Below, piece after piece: positions 54,731-63,481 of a DNA stretch of 64,000 bases. A program made the translations under genes and the position numbers. The notes under the pieces are model-generated. The model was not told where the DNA came from. It did no database searches and saw only the letters and a program-made list of their open reading frames with translations. The DNA is taken from assembly GCF_000499285.1 (NCBI RefSeq), contig NZ_AWUN01000005.1:1-64000 (forward strand). The letters are read 5' to 3'. This stretch comes from Bifidobacterium sp. 7101. Lineage in GTDB: Bacteria; Actinomycetota; Actinomycetes; Actinomycetales; Bifidobacteriaceae. Each line of letters opens with the position of its first letter. Position 1 is the first letter of the stretch.

Positions 54731-55849
54731 ATGACGAAACCGCAGGAGCAGAACGGTCATGAGGAACCGGACCAGACTAGGGACGATGCAGTGGATTCGG
54801 TGAAGCCTACCGCTTCGGCCACAGCAGCTGACGCAGTGAACCCTTCAGCTGTGGCTGAATCTGCTGATAGTCATATTGCGACTGAGGATGAACCGGCAGA
54901 GGCAGGCCAGCCCCAGGAGAGCGAGTCTGAAGAAAGTGCGTCTGCACAGCGCTTGCGGAGGTTTCCGCTGATACTGGTGGCGGTGGCTCTTGTGCTGGTG
55001 CTTGCGGCAGGCATATACATGCTATGGGCAGAACATTCTGGAGTCGGCCAGTCAGCCCAAAAGGCTTCATCCGGAGCATCGACCGCGCAAGCTGGTCAGG
55101 CTCCCAGCGGAGACGCCACGGCCTATAAGGACCTGCAAGAGGTCGCCGTCAAGCCTTCGGTGGCCGACGACCAGGGAGGACTGACCGTTTCAGCCAAGGG
55201 GGTCGGCAGCAAGAAGAAGGTTGCCGATGCGCCGACCCTAGAGATCTTCATGGACCCCATGTGCCCCTGGTGTGGCAAGGTGGGCCGGGTCATCGATCCG
55301 CAGTTGCAGCGCATGATCAGCGCCGGCCAGATCAACGTCACCTACAACTTTTTGAACTTCCTGGATTCAGCCTCAAGCGACGAGTACTCCAGTCGCGTGG
55401 ACAACGCCCTGGCCATGGTGGCCCAGGAGGACCCGGATCATCTGCCGGCCTTCGCCGCTGCCATTTTTGCCACCGACTTCCAGCCCGATGAAAGCTCCTA
55501 TCAGGCCGTCTCCGACGCGCGCCTGGCCGACCAGGCCGTGGGAGCTGGAGTGCCCAGGTCCTTGGCGGACCGTTTCGCCCAGGGCACCTACAGGCCATGG
55601 GTGGACAAGGTCAACGCTTACGCCATCACCCGGAAGGATGTCAAGGACGCCAAGGGGGAGTTCTCGACACCCACCATCATGATCAACGGCAAGGTCTGGG
55701 ATTTGACCGCAGCGGCAAAGAGCCAGGGAGGGCTGGAACATCTGGACCAAGCCCTGCTCAAGGCCCTGGGGCTCAAATCGCAGGATGTGGGTCACCAAGG
55801 AAAGATGCCATCCATCGGAGCCCAAGGAAAAGCGTTGAAAGTACAGTGA
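54731..55849 (+). CDS. Membrane-anchored DsbA-like thioredoxin-fold protein
   Basis: A 372-residue protein. A polar, Ala/Ser/Glu-rich cytoplasmic head (1-75) leads to one membrane span (about 79-100), a flexible Ser/Gln linker, and an outer thioredoxin fold of the DsbA/Thioredoxin_4 type (about 165-345). The active site is DPMCPWCGKV with Cys178 and Cys181, and the cis-proline loop is STPTIMINGK. It likely forms or rearranges disulfides in secreted proteins, as similar actinobacterial proteins do. It lacks a neighbouring VKOR or DsbB gene. AAGGAAGG lies upstream of ATG 54731. Confidence 0.88.
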   Translation: MTKPQEQNGHEEPDQTRDDAVDSVKPTASATAADAVNPSAVAESADSHIATEDEPAEAGQPQESESEESASAQRLRRFPLILVAVALVLVLAAGIYMLWAEHSGVGQSAQKASSGASTAQAGQAPSGDATAYKDLQEVAVKPSVADDQGGLTVSAKGVGSKKKVADAPTLEIFMDPMCPWCGKVGRVIDPQLQRMISAGQINVTYNFLNFLDSASSDEYSSRVDNALAMVAQEDPDHLPAFAAAIFATDFQPDESSYQAVSDARLADQAVGAGVPRSLADRFAQGTYRPWVDKVNAYAITRKDVKDAKGEFSTPTIMINGKVWDLTAAAKSQGGLEHLDQALLKALGLKSQDVGHQGKMPSIGAQGKALKVQ

Positions 55850-55868
55850 CCGGTTGCTTGTTTTGCTG

Positions 55869-56807
55869 CTACTCGCCTGACTCCTGTTCAATCAGCGAGT
55901 ATCCGTGGTTGGACACCACCTGGCACAGCTTGTCCAAGTAGAGTTCGGCAGCGTGGGACAGTTTGGTCCGGCTGTTGACGATCCAACCCACCAGCATGGA
56001 TTCATCTGATTCCAAGGGGACGCTGACGATCTTCTCGTTGTTCAGATCCTCGTTGTCGATGCCTGTGCAGACCGTGTAGGCGTTCAGCCCCACGATGAAG
56101 TTGAGCATGGTGGCCCGGTCGCTCACAGTGATCTGCTTGGGGGAGTAGTCGGGCCAGACCGCCTCCTCGGCGAAGTAGAAGGAACCCTCTTCACCTTGCT
56201 CGTACTGCAGGAAGGGATAGGGCTCCAGGTCCTTCATGGTCACCATGGCCCGATCGGCCAGGGGGTTGGTCCGGGCGAGGAAGACATGCAGGTCCGCCCG
56301 GAAGAGGGGATGGAAGTCCAGGTGCTTCTCGCGTAGCATCTTGGAAAGGACCCGTTTGTTGAAGTCGGACTCATAGATGATGCCAATCTCCGACTGGAGG
56401 GTGGCCACCTGGTCGATGATGTCCCTGGTGCGCGTCTCCCGTATGGTGAATTCGTACTCGTCCGAATCGATGGAGTTGATCATCTCCACGAACGCTTCGA
56501 CTGCGAACATGTAGTGCTGGGTGGAGACCCGGCAGAGCTGCTTGCGGGGCCTGACCTGCCGGTAGCGGGCCTCCAGCAGGTCGGTCTGGTCCAGAATCTG
56601 CCGGGCGTAGGTCAGGAATTCCGCCCCGTCCACGGTCAGAGCAATCCCCTGCGAATGGCGGGTGAAGATCTCGATGCCCAGCTCGTTCTCCAGCTCCTTG
56701 ACCGATGAACTCAGGGCCGGCTGGGAGATGTAGAGCTCATGCGAGGCCTCGTTCATGGAGCCGCATTCGACAATTTTGACGATGTAGCGCAGTTGGAGCA
56801 GTGTCAT
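55869..56807 (-). CDS. LysR-family transcriptional regulator
   Basis: A 312-residue LysR regulator. The winged helix lies at about 1-60, with LRYIVKIVECGSMNEASHELYISQPALSSSVKELE in parts. The effector domain (about 88-300) includes IGIIYESDFNKRVL and FIVGLNAYTVCTG, resembling the CysB/YeiE-like two-lobe fold. Neither the target nor the effector is evident. The frame is open to TTG 56816, and ATG 56807 starts at the usual LysR position. It is convergent with the DsbA-like gene and follows gpmA on the same strand with 24 bases between, so gpmA could lie upstream in one message. Confidence 0.88.
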   Translation of the reverse strand: MTLLQLRYIVKIVECGSMNEASHELYISQPALSSSVKELENELGIEIFTRHSQGIALTVDGAEFLTYARQILDQTDLLEARYRQVRPRKQLCRVSTQHYMFAVEAFVEMINSIDSDEYEFTIRETRTRDIIDQVATLQSEIGIIYESDFNKRVLSKMLREKHLDFHPLFRADLHVFLARTNPLADRAMVTMKDLEPYPFLQYEQGEEGSFYFAEEAVWPDYSPKQITVSDRATMLNFIVGLNAYTVCTGIDNEDLNNEKIVSVPLESDESMLVGWIVNSRTKLSHAAELYLDKLCQVVSNHGYSLIEQESGE

Positions 56808-56831
56808 ATAAGCCAATCTATACCCAAGGCC

Positions 56832-57614
56832 CTATCGGCCCAGGGCCACGGTTTCCGCCATGCCCTGGTTCGCGGCCTCCTGATCCAGATAGCGACCCGG
56901 TCCCTGGACCTGGGGGTTGCCGTCTCCATCGGTCTCGAAGCTGTAGACCATGGGCACGCCGGTGGGTACATTGATGGATCGGATGTCCTTGTCGTCTACG
57001 CCCTCAAGGACCTTGATCAGGCTGCGGACCACGGAACCATGGGTGACGATGAGCACAGTCCGACCCTGGGCCAGGTTGGGGGCTATCCGGCTGCGCCAGT
57101 AGGGATGCAGGCGAATCAGCAGGTCCTTGAGACACTCGGCACGGATTTCGGCCGGATTCTGGCTGTCCAACTCGTCGCACATGGCCGGGGCATAGCGCGG
57201 ATCCCGTCCCTGAAAGTAGGGTGAATCGGTTTCGATGGCGGGAGGCCGAACATCGTAGGAACGTCGGTAGATATTGAATTGCTGCTGACCGTAGCGTTCC
57301 AGCATGGCCGGTCGCGTCTGTCCCTGGAAGGCGCCATAGTGGCGCTCGTTCAACCTCCAGGTGCGCTCCACCGGAATCCAGGCCCGATCAACCAGGTCCA
57401 GGACCGTGTTGGCGGTGATGATACTGCGGGTCAGCAGGGAGGTGAAGACCAGGTCAGGCAGCAAGCCTGATTTCTTGAGCAGCTGTCCGGCATGGCGGGC
57501 CTGTTGCAGTCCGCGTTCCGTCAGGGGTACGTCCACCCAACCGGCGAAACGGTTGACCGACTTCTGAGTCCAGACGCTCTCTCCGTGACGCATGACGATG
57601 AGCTGTGCGGTCAT
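56832..57614 (-). CDS. gpmA: 2,3-bisphosphoglycerate-dependent phosphoglycerate mutase
   Basis: A 260-residue dPGM interconverting 3- and 2-phosphoglycerate. The phospho-histidine is in VMRHGESVWTQ (His10 or so), FAGWVDVPLTERG follows (about 23-35), WRLNERHYGAFQGQ holds the conserved Glu and Arg, and the second histidine is in VLIVTHGSVVRSLI. The residues after HGES diverge from the usual EWN. AAGGAG upstream of ATG 57614 sets the start. The nnr gene ends 28 bases upstream on the same strand. Confidence 0.94.
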   Translation of the reverse strand: MTAQLIVMRHGESVWTQKSVNRFAGWVDVPLTERGLQQARHAGQLLKKSGLLPDLVFTSLLTRSIITANTVLDLVDRAWIPVERTWRLNERHYGAFQGQTRPAMLERYGQQQFNIYRRSYDVRPPAIETDSPYFQGRDPRYAPAMCDELDSQNPAEIRAECLKDLLIRLHPYWRSRIAPNLAQGRTVLIVTHGSVVRSLIKVLEGVDDKDIRSINVPTGVPMVYSFETDGDGNPQVQGPGRYLDQEAANQGMAETVALGR

Positions 57615-57642
57615 CGAATCAACTCCTTTTCCAACCACATGC

Positions 57643-59550
57643 TTAGAACCAAAGTGAGCTGTTTTCGAAGAATTGAGAGGCATCGTCTCCATCTTGGATG
57701 GATTGGTCGATCTGTTCAGCAGCCCCTTCGGCTCTGGACATGACCAGTCCTATGGCCCTGGGTAGGGCATCGGCCACCTGCCCGGCGCGGATTGGCTGTC
57801 CCATGTGCCCAGCAACGACCCCCTGACCCTCAGGCTGGTTGTCCTCGGCAACCAGATCCGCAAAATCCTGAGGCTTGCGGGGGTCGAAGATCAGCGGTTG
57901 TTCCCAGCCGGTCTGCCTGCCGCCGCTGGCCAGAGAGCCTGCCAGTCCGTGCAGGAAGGCCGCGGCAGCCGTTAGATCCACCATCAGTGTGGCATCATCC
58001 TGGATCGGTCCGGCGTTCTGGGCCAGCATGGCCCCGATGGTTCCGGAGAGCACGTCCCCTGATCCGGCTGTGGACAGCCAGGCTGGGCCGAAACCGGTGG
58101 TCATGACTCGAGGGCGGTCGGTGCCGTCCTCGCCGACGACCAGTGTGATGGCCCCCTTGAGCAGAATGGTGGCCCCGGTCAGTTGGCAGGCGCGGACAGC
58201 CCAGCGCAGGGGTTCGGCCATGACCTGGTCGCCGTCCACGTTCTCGCCATGCGAGTTGAGCAGGGCGGCCATCTCGCCGGCATGCGGGGTCAGCACGGTA
58301 CGCGGGCCCAGTCGGTCCGGCAGCAGATCCAGGGCTCCTGCATCGGCCACCACCGGCGGGTCGGCCGCTGCATCGTCCTCGTCCAGGTCCGCGGCCTGAC
58401 GATTGAGTATGTCGGCAATCAGGTCCCTCTGGCCGTCCTGGCCTTCAGGTCCGGCGGCCTCCTGGGCCTGCCGGGTGGGCACGCCCGAGCCCAGCACCCA
58501 GGACTCGACCCGCCCACGGCCCAGGACAGTTTCGGGCAGCTCCTGCAGGATTAGGTTGCCCACCTGTTCGGGGCCACAGTAACGGATCATGCCCACATTG
58601 CTGCTGGCCGCAGCCCTGCTGGAGAGCAGCCCGGCGCCATGGTAGAGGGCGGATCCGGTGACCAGGCCGACTACGCCCCGGCTGTACTTTGTGTCATCGA
58701 CCCGGGGCGCCCGCAGGAGACCGGCGCAGTCCTCGGCGTTCATGCAGGAGACGCTGGGGACCAGGGCCGAGGTATCGAAGCCGAAGTCCACCAGGACGAT
58801 TCTGCCGCAGACGTAGGCGGACGGGGGCAGCATCAGGCAGGGCTTCATGGCCCCCATGGTCACGGTCACATCAGCCGGGATGTAGGCCCCGGGCAGGGTG
58901 CCTTCATCAATGTCCACGCCGGAGGGGGTATCTACAGCCAACACCAGGGGGCCATCCTGTCCGGCGGGATCGTGCCAGGCTGGTCTGTCGGGCAGACCGC
59001 TCTCCATGCCCAGTTCTGCGGCCAGAGCTGCGGGAATGCCGCGCAACGCACCCTTGAGACCGATACCCGTCATGGCGTCGATGATCAAATCCGCCTGTCG
59101 GCACAGCTCCAGGGCCTGGTCCAGCTCCTCGGAAGCCTGGTCCGGTCCTACTGGTGCCTCGCAGCCCTGGATGGCTGCCTGGGGATCCAGGGTAGTGACC
59201 ACTCCGCCGGCGCGCAGGAGGGCATCCAACCCGCCCTGGTGCAGGCTGCGCCCGGTCGCCACCACAGTCACGTCGGCTCCATGCCCGGCCAGATCAGCCG
59301 AGGCATAGAGTCCATCGCCGCCATTGTTGCCGGCCCCTGCCAGCAGGACGATCCTGGCTCCTGCCGGCTCCAGCCCGGCCTGGGTCAGCATGACGTCGGC
59401 CACGGAGGCCAGGGATCCGGCGGCAATGCGCATCAGGGGCACCCCGTCATCCAAAAACGGCTGCTCCAGGGATCGGATCATGTCGGCGGTATAGGCGCTG
59501 GTGGCCAGGGTCCGCCAGGCTTCGCGGCGTTCATCTGATGACGGCTTCAT
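57643..59550 (-). CDS. nnr: Bifunctional NAD(P)H-hydrate epimerase and ADP-dependent dehydratase
   Basis: A 635-residue fusion that repairs hydrated NAD(P)H. The N-terminal YjeF epimerase domain (about 20-250) contains VLLAGAGNNGGDGLYASADLA (in order, about 68-88) and DAMTGIGLKG. The C-terminal ribokinase-like dehydratase (about 265-600) has RTVLTPHAGEMAALL and the catalytic GSGDVLSGTIGAMLAQ. A long acidic insert (DLDEDDAAADPP) sits before the dehydratase's DAGALDLL. The start at ATG 59550 was chosen over an extension to 59580 because AAGGGTG precedes it. It is divergent from the MgtC-family gene. Confidence 0.93.
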   Translation of the reverse strand: MKPSSDERREAWRTLATSAYTADMIRSLEQPFLDDGVPLMRIAAGSLASVADVMLTQAGLEPAGARIVLLAGAGNNGGDGLYASADLAGHGADVTVVATGRSLHQGGLDALLRAGGVVTTLDPQAAIQGCEAPVGPDQASEELDQALELCRQADLIIDAMTGIGLKGALRGIPAALAAELGMESGLPDRPAWHDPAGQDGPLVLAVDTPSGVDIDEGTLPGAYIPADVTVTMGAMKPCLMLPPSAYVCGRIVLVDFGFDTSALVPSVSCMNAEDCAGLLRAPRVDDTKYSRGVVGLVTGSALYHGAGLLSSRAAASSNVGMIRYCGPEQVGNLILQELPETVLGRGRVESWVLGSGVPTRQAQEAAGPEGQDGQRDLIADILNRQAADLDEDDAAADPPVVADAGALDLLPDRLGPRTVLTPHAGEMAALLNSHGENVDGDQVMAEPLRWAVRACQLTGATILLKGAITLVVGEDGTDRPRVMTTGFGPAWLSTAGSGDVLSGTIGAMLAQNAGPIQDDATLMVDLTAAAAFLHGLAGSLASGGRQTGWEQPLIFDPRKPQDFADLVAEDNQPEGQGVVAGHMGQPIRAGQVADALPRAIGLVMSRAEGAAEQIDQSIQDGDDASQFFENSSLWF

Positions 59551-59687
59551 GGCATCACACCCTTCATTCAAAAGGTCCACGTGCGGCGGCGGCAGGGCCG
59601 GCCACGTGCTGGCTCCACTCTATCCGATGGCCATGTCCTGCAAGCGTTATAAAGTCTGCCTATTTACGAGGGCAGGAAGGGAATTTC

Positions 59688-60377
59688 ATGCAGGGATTCG
59701 CAATGCCGAATCAAGGCCAGATTATGGCGGTGGTCCTGACGGTGGTCCTCTGTGGCCTGATCGGCTTCGAGCGCGAGTTCCTCAAACATGACGCTGGCAT
59801 CCGCACCCACATCCTGGTGGGTCTGGGAAGCTGCTTGTTCACCATGGTCTCCCTCTATGGCATCCAGGCTGCTGTGGGCAACTACTCCTGGGACGCCTCG
59901 CGAATCGCAGCCGGAGTGGCCTCGGGCATCGGCTTTATCGGCGCCGGAGTCATCTTCTTCAACCATGATTCGGTCAAGGGTCTGACCACGGCCAGCGCCA
60001 TCTGGGTGGCTGCCGCCGTTGGCATGGCCTGTGGGGTACAGCTCTTCGCCATCGCCATCCTGGCGGTCGTCTTCTACTTTCTGGCCGTTCTGGTCATCGC
60101 GCCCATCCTCAAGTGGTTCCTGCGCAACCGTCAGAATACGGTCCTGCGCATCGTATATCAGGATGGCCACGGCTGCCTGCGCGAATCTTTGCTGCTGGCA
60201 ACCCGAATGGGCTTCGAGTCCCGGGTACTGACCATCCACGAGCTGCACCGGGATGCCTGGAAGGGCGCCGATGTAACCGTCAACCTGCTGGGCAAGGGGG
60301 ATGTGACCGAGCTGGTCGAATCCATTGGGCAGACTCCAGGGGTCAAAGGCGTGGAAGTCCTGGGGGAGGACGACTGA
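59688..60377 (+). CDS. MgtC/SapB family membrane protein
   Basis: A 229-residue protein. Four to five membrane segments fill residues 8-140, with the family motifs GLIGFEREF (about 23-31), GIRTHILVGLGSCLF, RIAAGVASGIGFIGAGVIF and KGLTTASAIWVAAAVGMACG. A soluble ACT-like C-terminal domain (about 150-225) follows. MgtC proteins help growth in low magnesium and affect the ATP synthase or membrane potential. The exact role here is unknown. AGGAAGGG precedes ATG 59688. Confidence 0.93.
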   Translation: MQGFAMPNQGQIMAVVLTVVLCGLIGFEREFLKHDAGIRTHILVGLGSCLFTMVSLYGIQAAVGNYSWDASRIAAGVASGIGFIGAGVIFFNHDSVKGLTTASAIWVAAAVGMACGVQLFAIAILAVVFYFLAVLVIAPILKWFLRNRQNTVLRIVYQDGHGCLRESLLLATRMGFESRVLTIHELHRDAWKGADVTVNLLGKGDVTELVESIGQTPGVKGVEVLGEDD

Positions 60378-60401
60378 CCCGCTTTTCGCTATCGCGGCTA
60401 C

Positions 60402-62003
60402 CTACTCCTCGGCCACCAGATCCAGGTAGTCGTCGCTCCAGAGGTCCTCGTCACCGTCGGGCATGAGCAACACCCGTTCGGGATTGAGCGCCTTGACGGC
60501 ACCCTCGTCGTGGGTGACCAGCACGATGGCTCCCTCGTACTTGGCGATGGCCTTGAGAATCTCGTCGCGCGAGGCGGGGTCCAGGTTGTTGGTGGGTTCG
60601 TCCAGCAGCAGGACGTTGGCCCGGCTGGTCACCAAGGTGGCCAGGGCCAGACGGGTCTTCTCGCCGCCCGAAAGCACCTTGGTGGGCTTCATGGCATCGT
60701 CCCCTGAGAAGAGGAAGGAGCCCAGGATGGTCCGTGCCTGGGTGTTGTCCAGGTCCGGGGCCACATGCTGCAGGTTCTCCAGAACGGTGACGTCGTTATC
60801 AAGGGTGTCGTGCTCCTGGGCGAAGTAGCCGATCTTGGCCCCATGCCCCAGGGTCACCTTGCCCGTGTCGGGCTGCTCGATGCCGGCCAACAGCCGCAGG
60901 GTGGTGGTCTTGCCGGCACCGTTGTATCCCAGGATGACCACCCGGGAGCCCTTGTCGATGGCCAGGTTGATGCCGGCGAAGACGATGTTGGAGCCGTAGG
61001 CCTTGGACAGGTCCTCGGCCATGATGGGCGTGCGGCCGCAGGGTGCCGGATCCGGGAAGCGCAGATCGGCCACCTTTTCGGCCTTTTCCGCCTCCTGGGT
61101 GTCGGCCAGCAGACGCTGGGCGCGACGCATCATATTTTGAGCAGCCACAGCCTTGGTGGCCTTGGCATGCAGACGGATGCCCTGCCGCATCAGCCGGTCG
61201 GCCTTCTTTTCGGCCACCTCGCGTTCACGGCGGCGGCGTTCCTCGTCCACCACCCGCTGGCGCAGGTAGGCCTTCCATCCCATGGTGTACATGTCGATGC
61301 AGGAGCGCTGGGCATCCAGGTGCCAGATGCGGTTGACGGTCTCGTCCAGCAGCTCGGTGGAGTGGGAGATGATCAGGAAGCCGCCCTCGAACCGGCGCAG
61401 GTAGCCCTTGAGCCATTCGATGGAGTCGGCATCCAAGTGGTTGGTGGGCTCATCCAGAATCAGGGTGTCGGCGTCGGAGAAGAGGATTCTGGCCAGTTCG
61501 ACCCGTCGGCGCTGACCGCCTGAGAGGGTGCCCAGTGCCTGCTGCAGGGTCTCCTGGCTCAGCCCCAGGCTCTCGCCCATGACGATGGCCTGCGATTGAG
61601 CCGCATAGCCGCCGGCGTTCTCGAAGTCCTGCTGGGCCTTGTCGTAGCGCTTCATGGCCTTTTCCATGACCTTGGGATCAGGACTGGTCATCTCGGTCTC
61701 GGCCTTGCGCATCCGCTGGATGATGGATGCGATGTCCCTGGCGCTCATGACCCGGTCCAGTGCGCTCTGCTCGGAGTTGCCCGCATGGGTGGACTGGGGC
61801 AGGTATCCCAGCTGTCCGGTCACACGCACCTTGCCGGCCGAGGGGAGCATATCGCCGGTGATGACCCGGGTCAGTGTGGTCTTGCCTGCGCCGTTACGGC
61901 CCACCAGGCCGATCCGGTCGCCCTTGGTCACGTGGAAGTCGGTGGCTTGCAGCAGTAGCCGGGCACCTATTCGGATCTCAAGTCCCTGCGCCTCAATAGC
62001 CAT
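60402..62003 (-). CDS. ABC-F family ATPase
   Basis: A 533-residue protein with two ABC ATPase domains and no membrane segment, which acts on ribosomes in known members. Walker A motifs are GRNGAGKTT (about 36) and GYNGAGKTT (about 350). Signatures are LSGGQRRR and LSGGEKTR, and Walker B motifs are LILDEPTNHLD and LLLDEPTNNLD. The linker (about 240-310) is rich in Arg, Lys and Glu (RRRREREVAEKKADRL), as expected for the P-site interaction motif. It may aid translation or give drug protection. The exact subfamily is not decided. Confidence 0.93.
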   Translation of the reverse strand: MAIEAQGLEIRIGARLLLQATDFHVTKGDRIGLVGRNGAGKTTLTRVITGDMLPSAGKVRVTGQLGYLPQSTHAGNSEQSALDRVMSARDIASIIQRMRKAETEMTSPDPKVMEKAMKRYDKAQQDFENAGGYAAQSQAIVMGESLGLSQETLQQALGTLSGGQRRRVELARILFSDADTLILDEPTNHLDADSIEWLKGYLRRFEGGFLIISHSTELLDETVNRIWHLDAQRSCIDMYTMGWKAYLRQRVVDEERRRREREVAEKKADRLMRQGIRLHAKATKAVAAQNMMRRAQRLLADTQEAEKAEKVADLRFPDPAPCGRTPIMAEDLSKAYGSNIVFAGINLAIDKGSRVVILGYNGAGKTTTLRLLAGIEQPDTGKVTLGHGAKIGYFAQEHDTLDNDVTVLENLQHVAPDLDNTQARTILGSFLFSGDDAMKPTKVLSGGEKTRLALATLVTSRANVLLLDEPTNNLDPASRDEILKAIAKYEGAIVLVTHDEGAVKALNPERVLLMPDGDEDLWSDDYLDLVAEE

Positions 62004-62061
62004 GCCGCCTCCGACCCCGCTTTCCTTATGGATTCAAAACTTGCAAGGAATCATGGTAGCA

Positions 62062-62099
62062 AGAAGCAAGCCCCGCCAGTGCGTCTCGGCTGACGGGGC
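62062..62099 (-). terminator. Terminator of the TspO-like gene
   Basis: On the minus strand a 10-bp stem (GCCCCGTCAG with CTGGCGGGGC, one G-U pair) is followed by the T-rich TTGCTTCTTGC. It lies 22 bases after the stop at 62121 and before the ABC-F gene. Confidence 0.65.
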
Positions 62100-62120
62100 A
62101 ATGGATCAGTCATGGATGGG

Positions 62121-63296
62121 TCAGCGACGGACCACCCTGAACTTGCTCCAGGGGAAGTAGACCAGGAAGGCACCTACTGCGGTCAAAGCAATGACCAGCA
62201 CACCCATGACTGCCGCGAAGGAGAAGATCCTGATGCCGATGCCCAGGCAGGCCCAGATGACCACCAGGCCGAAGACCCAGTCCTTGCCATGCCTGTTCAT
62301 CAGATAAGCGACGGCCAGTAGGGCGCCGACCACGATGATGGTGGCGAATCCCTGTACTGCATTGCCGACCTTGTGCCCGGCCACCACCATGTATCCGGCG
62401 TTGACCAGGGTGGCCACACTCAGCCAGCTTGCGTAGATGGACAGGGGGATCCAATCCAGGGCCTTGGCTGCGGTGGGGGTTCCGGCCTTGGTGGCATCCC
62501 TGCGCACCAGGGCGTAGAGCATCCAGGCCAGCACGGTCAGAATGAGGATGATGACCAGGGCCCAGAAGTTGCGCTCCATATGCCACAGTGCCAGCCAGGC
62601 GATGTTCAGGCAGCAGGTGGCCACGAAGAGCAGCCCGCTCAGCGTGAAGGGCAGGAAGCCAAGACGTTTGCGGCTGGGGCCGGCCAGGCAGAAGCGGAAG
62701 AGCCAGATGGCCAGGGCGATGTAGATTACCCCCCAGATGGCGAAGACGTATCCGGCGGGCATAATCCACAGGTCGACCTTGCGTGCCAGGCCGCCCACGG
62801 TCGTGCCATTGAAGTGGTAGACCTCCGCATAGCCGTTGAAGCCCACCATGGCCACCCAGGCCACCCAGAGCACGATATCCTCGAAGAGCTTCCAGCCGCG
62901 TCCCTTGGAGGATTGCTGCTCCTTTTCAGGCTGACTCTGCTTTGTTTGATTTGATTCCTGCGCTGCCTCATTGCTGCTGCGATTAGAGCGACTCTTGACT
63001 CCATTGGCAGTCTCATCTGCACTGGTTTTGTCAGTTGGCGCCTTCTTCGACGAATCACCAGACTGGTGGTCTGCGGCACCTGAAGGCGATGAACCTGAGC
63101 TAGATGAATTTGAAGTAGACGACTTTGGTGTCGATGAATTCGGAGACCCCGAACCTGTACTCGTCGAACTCCGAGATGCCGATGCCGAATTTGCGCTCGA
63201 TTGGTTGCCCTGCATGGCAGGGGAGGTGCGCTTGGCCCTCTCGACCGGGTTCTCATCGTCGGTCCAGAGTCTGCGCGGATTGTCCTTGTCAGTCAT
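62121..63296 (-). CDS. TspO/tryptophan-rich sensory-like membrane protein with serine-rich head
   Basis: A 391-residue protein. Residues 20-140 are strongly Ser/Thr/Asn-rich and disordered. The rest (about 150-388) has about eight membrane segments. The block DLWIMPAGYVFAIWGVIYIALAIWLF resembles the P-x-G-x-x-F-x-x-W-x-x-Y signature of the larger TspO-related family, found in Bacillus and others. The assignment is by motif resemblance only. GGAG lies upstream of ATG 63296; an open extension to 63383 lacks support. A terminator follows. Confidence 0.68.
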   Translation of the reverse strand: MTDKDNPRRLWTDDENPVERAKRTSPAMQGNQSSANSASASRSSTSTGSGSPNSSTPKSSTSNSSSSGSSPSGAADHQSGDSSKKAPTDKTSADETANGVKSRSNRSSNEAAQESNQTKQSQPEKEQQSSKGRGWKLFEDIVLWVAWVAMVGFNGYAEVYHFNGTTVGGLARKVDLWIMPAGYVFAIWGVIYIALAIWLFRFCLAGPSRKRLGFLPFTLSGLLFVATCCLNIAWLALWHMERNFWALVIILILTVLAWMLYALVRRDATKAGTPTAAKALDWIPLSIYASWLSVATLVNAGYMVVAGHKVGNAVQGFATIIVVGALLAVAYLMNRHGKDWVFGLVVIWACLGIGIRIFSFAAVMGVLVIALTAVGAFLVYFPWSKFRVVRR

Positions 63297-63442
63297 GGCA
63301 CATGCTTCCTCTCCTTGCCGGCCGCAACCGTACTGCCGCCGTGGGGATTGCCCCGGGCATGGGCCGACCGGCCTCTGCTCCAACTCTAAATCAGCCCGCC
63401 TGGCTCAGTGGTATTGACCACCCGTTCCGGGCGGCCTCCGGT

Positions 63443-63454
63443 GCTAGCCTGAAG
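63443..63454 (+). promoter_or_regulatory. Extended -10 of tag
   Basis: GGTGCTAGCCTG gives a TG-extended -10 (TAGCCT), about 30 bases before the tag start. It is the same hexamer as ahead of rsmE. TTGACC at 63413-63418 is too far away (about 25 bases) to be a proper -35. Confidence 0.4.
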
Positions 63455-63481
63455 CCGAATACTGGAGAGGGGGAGTGCGAG

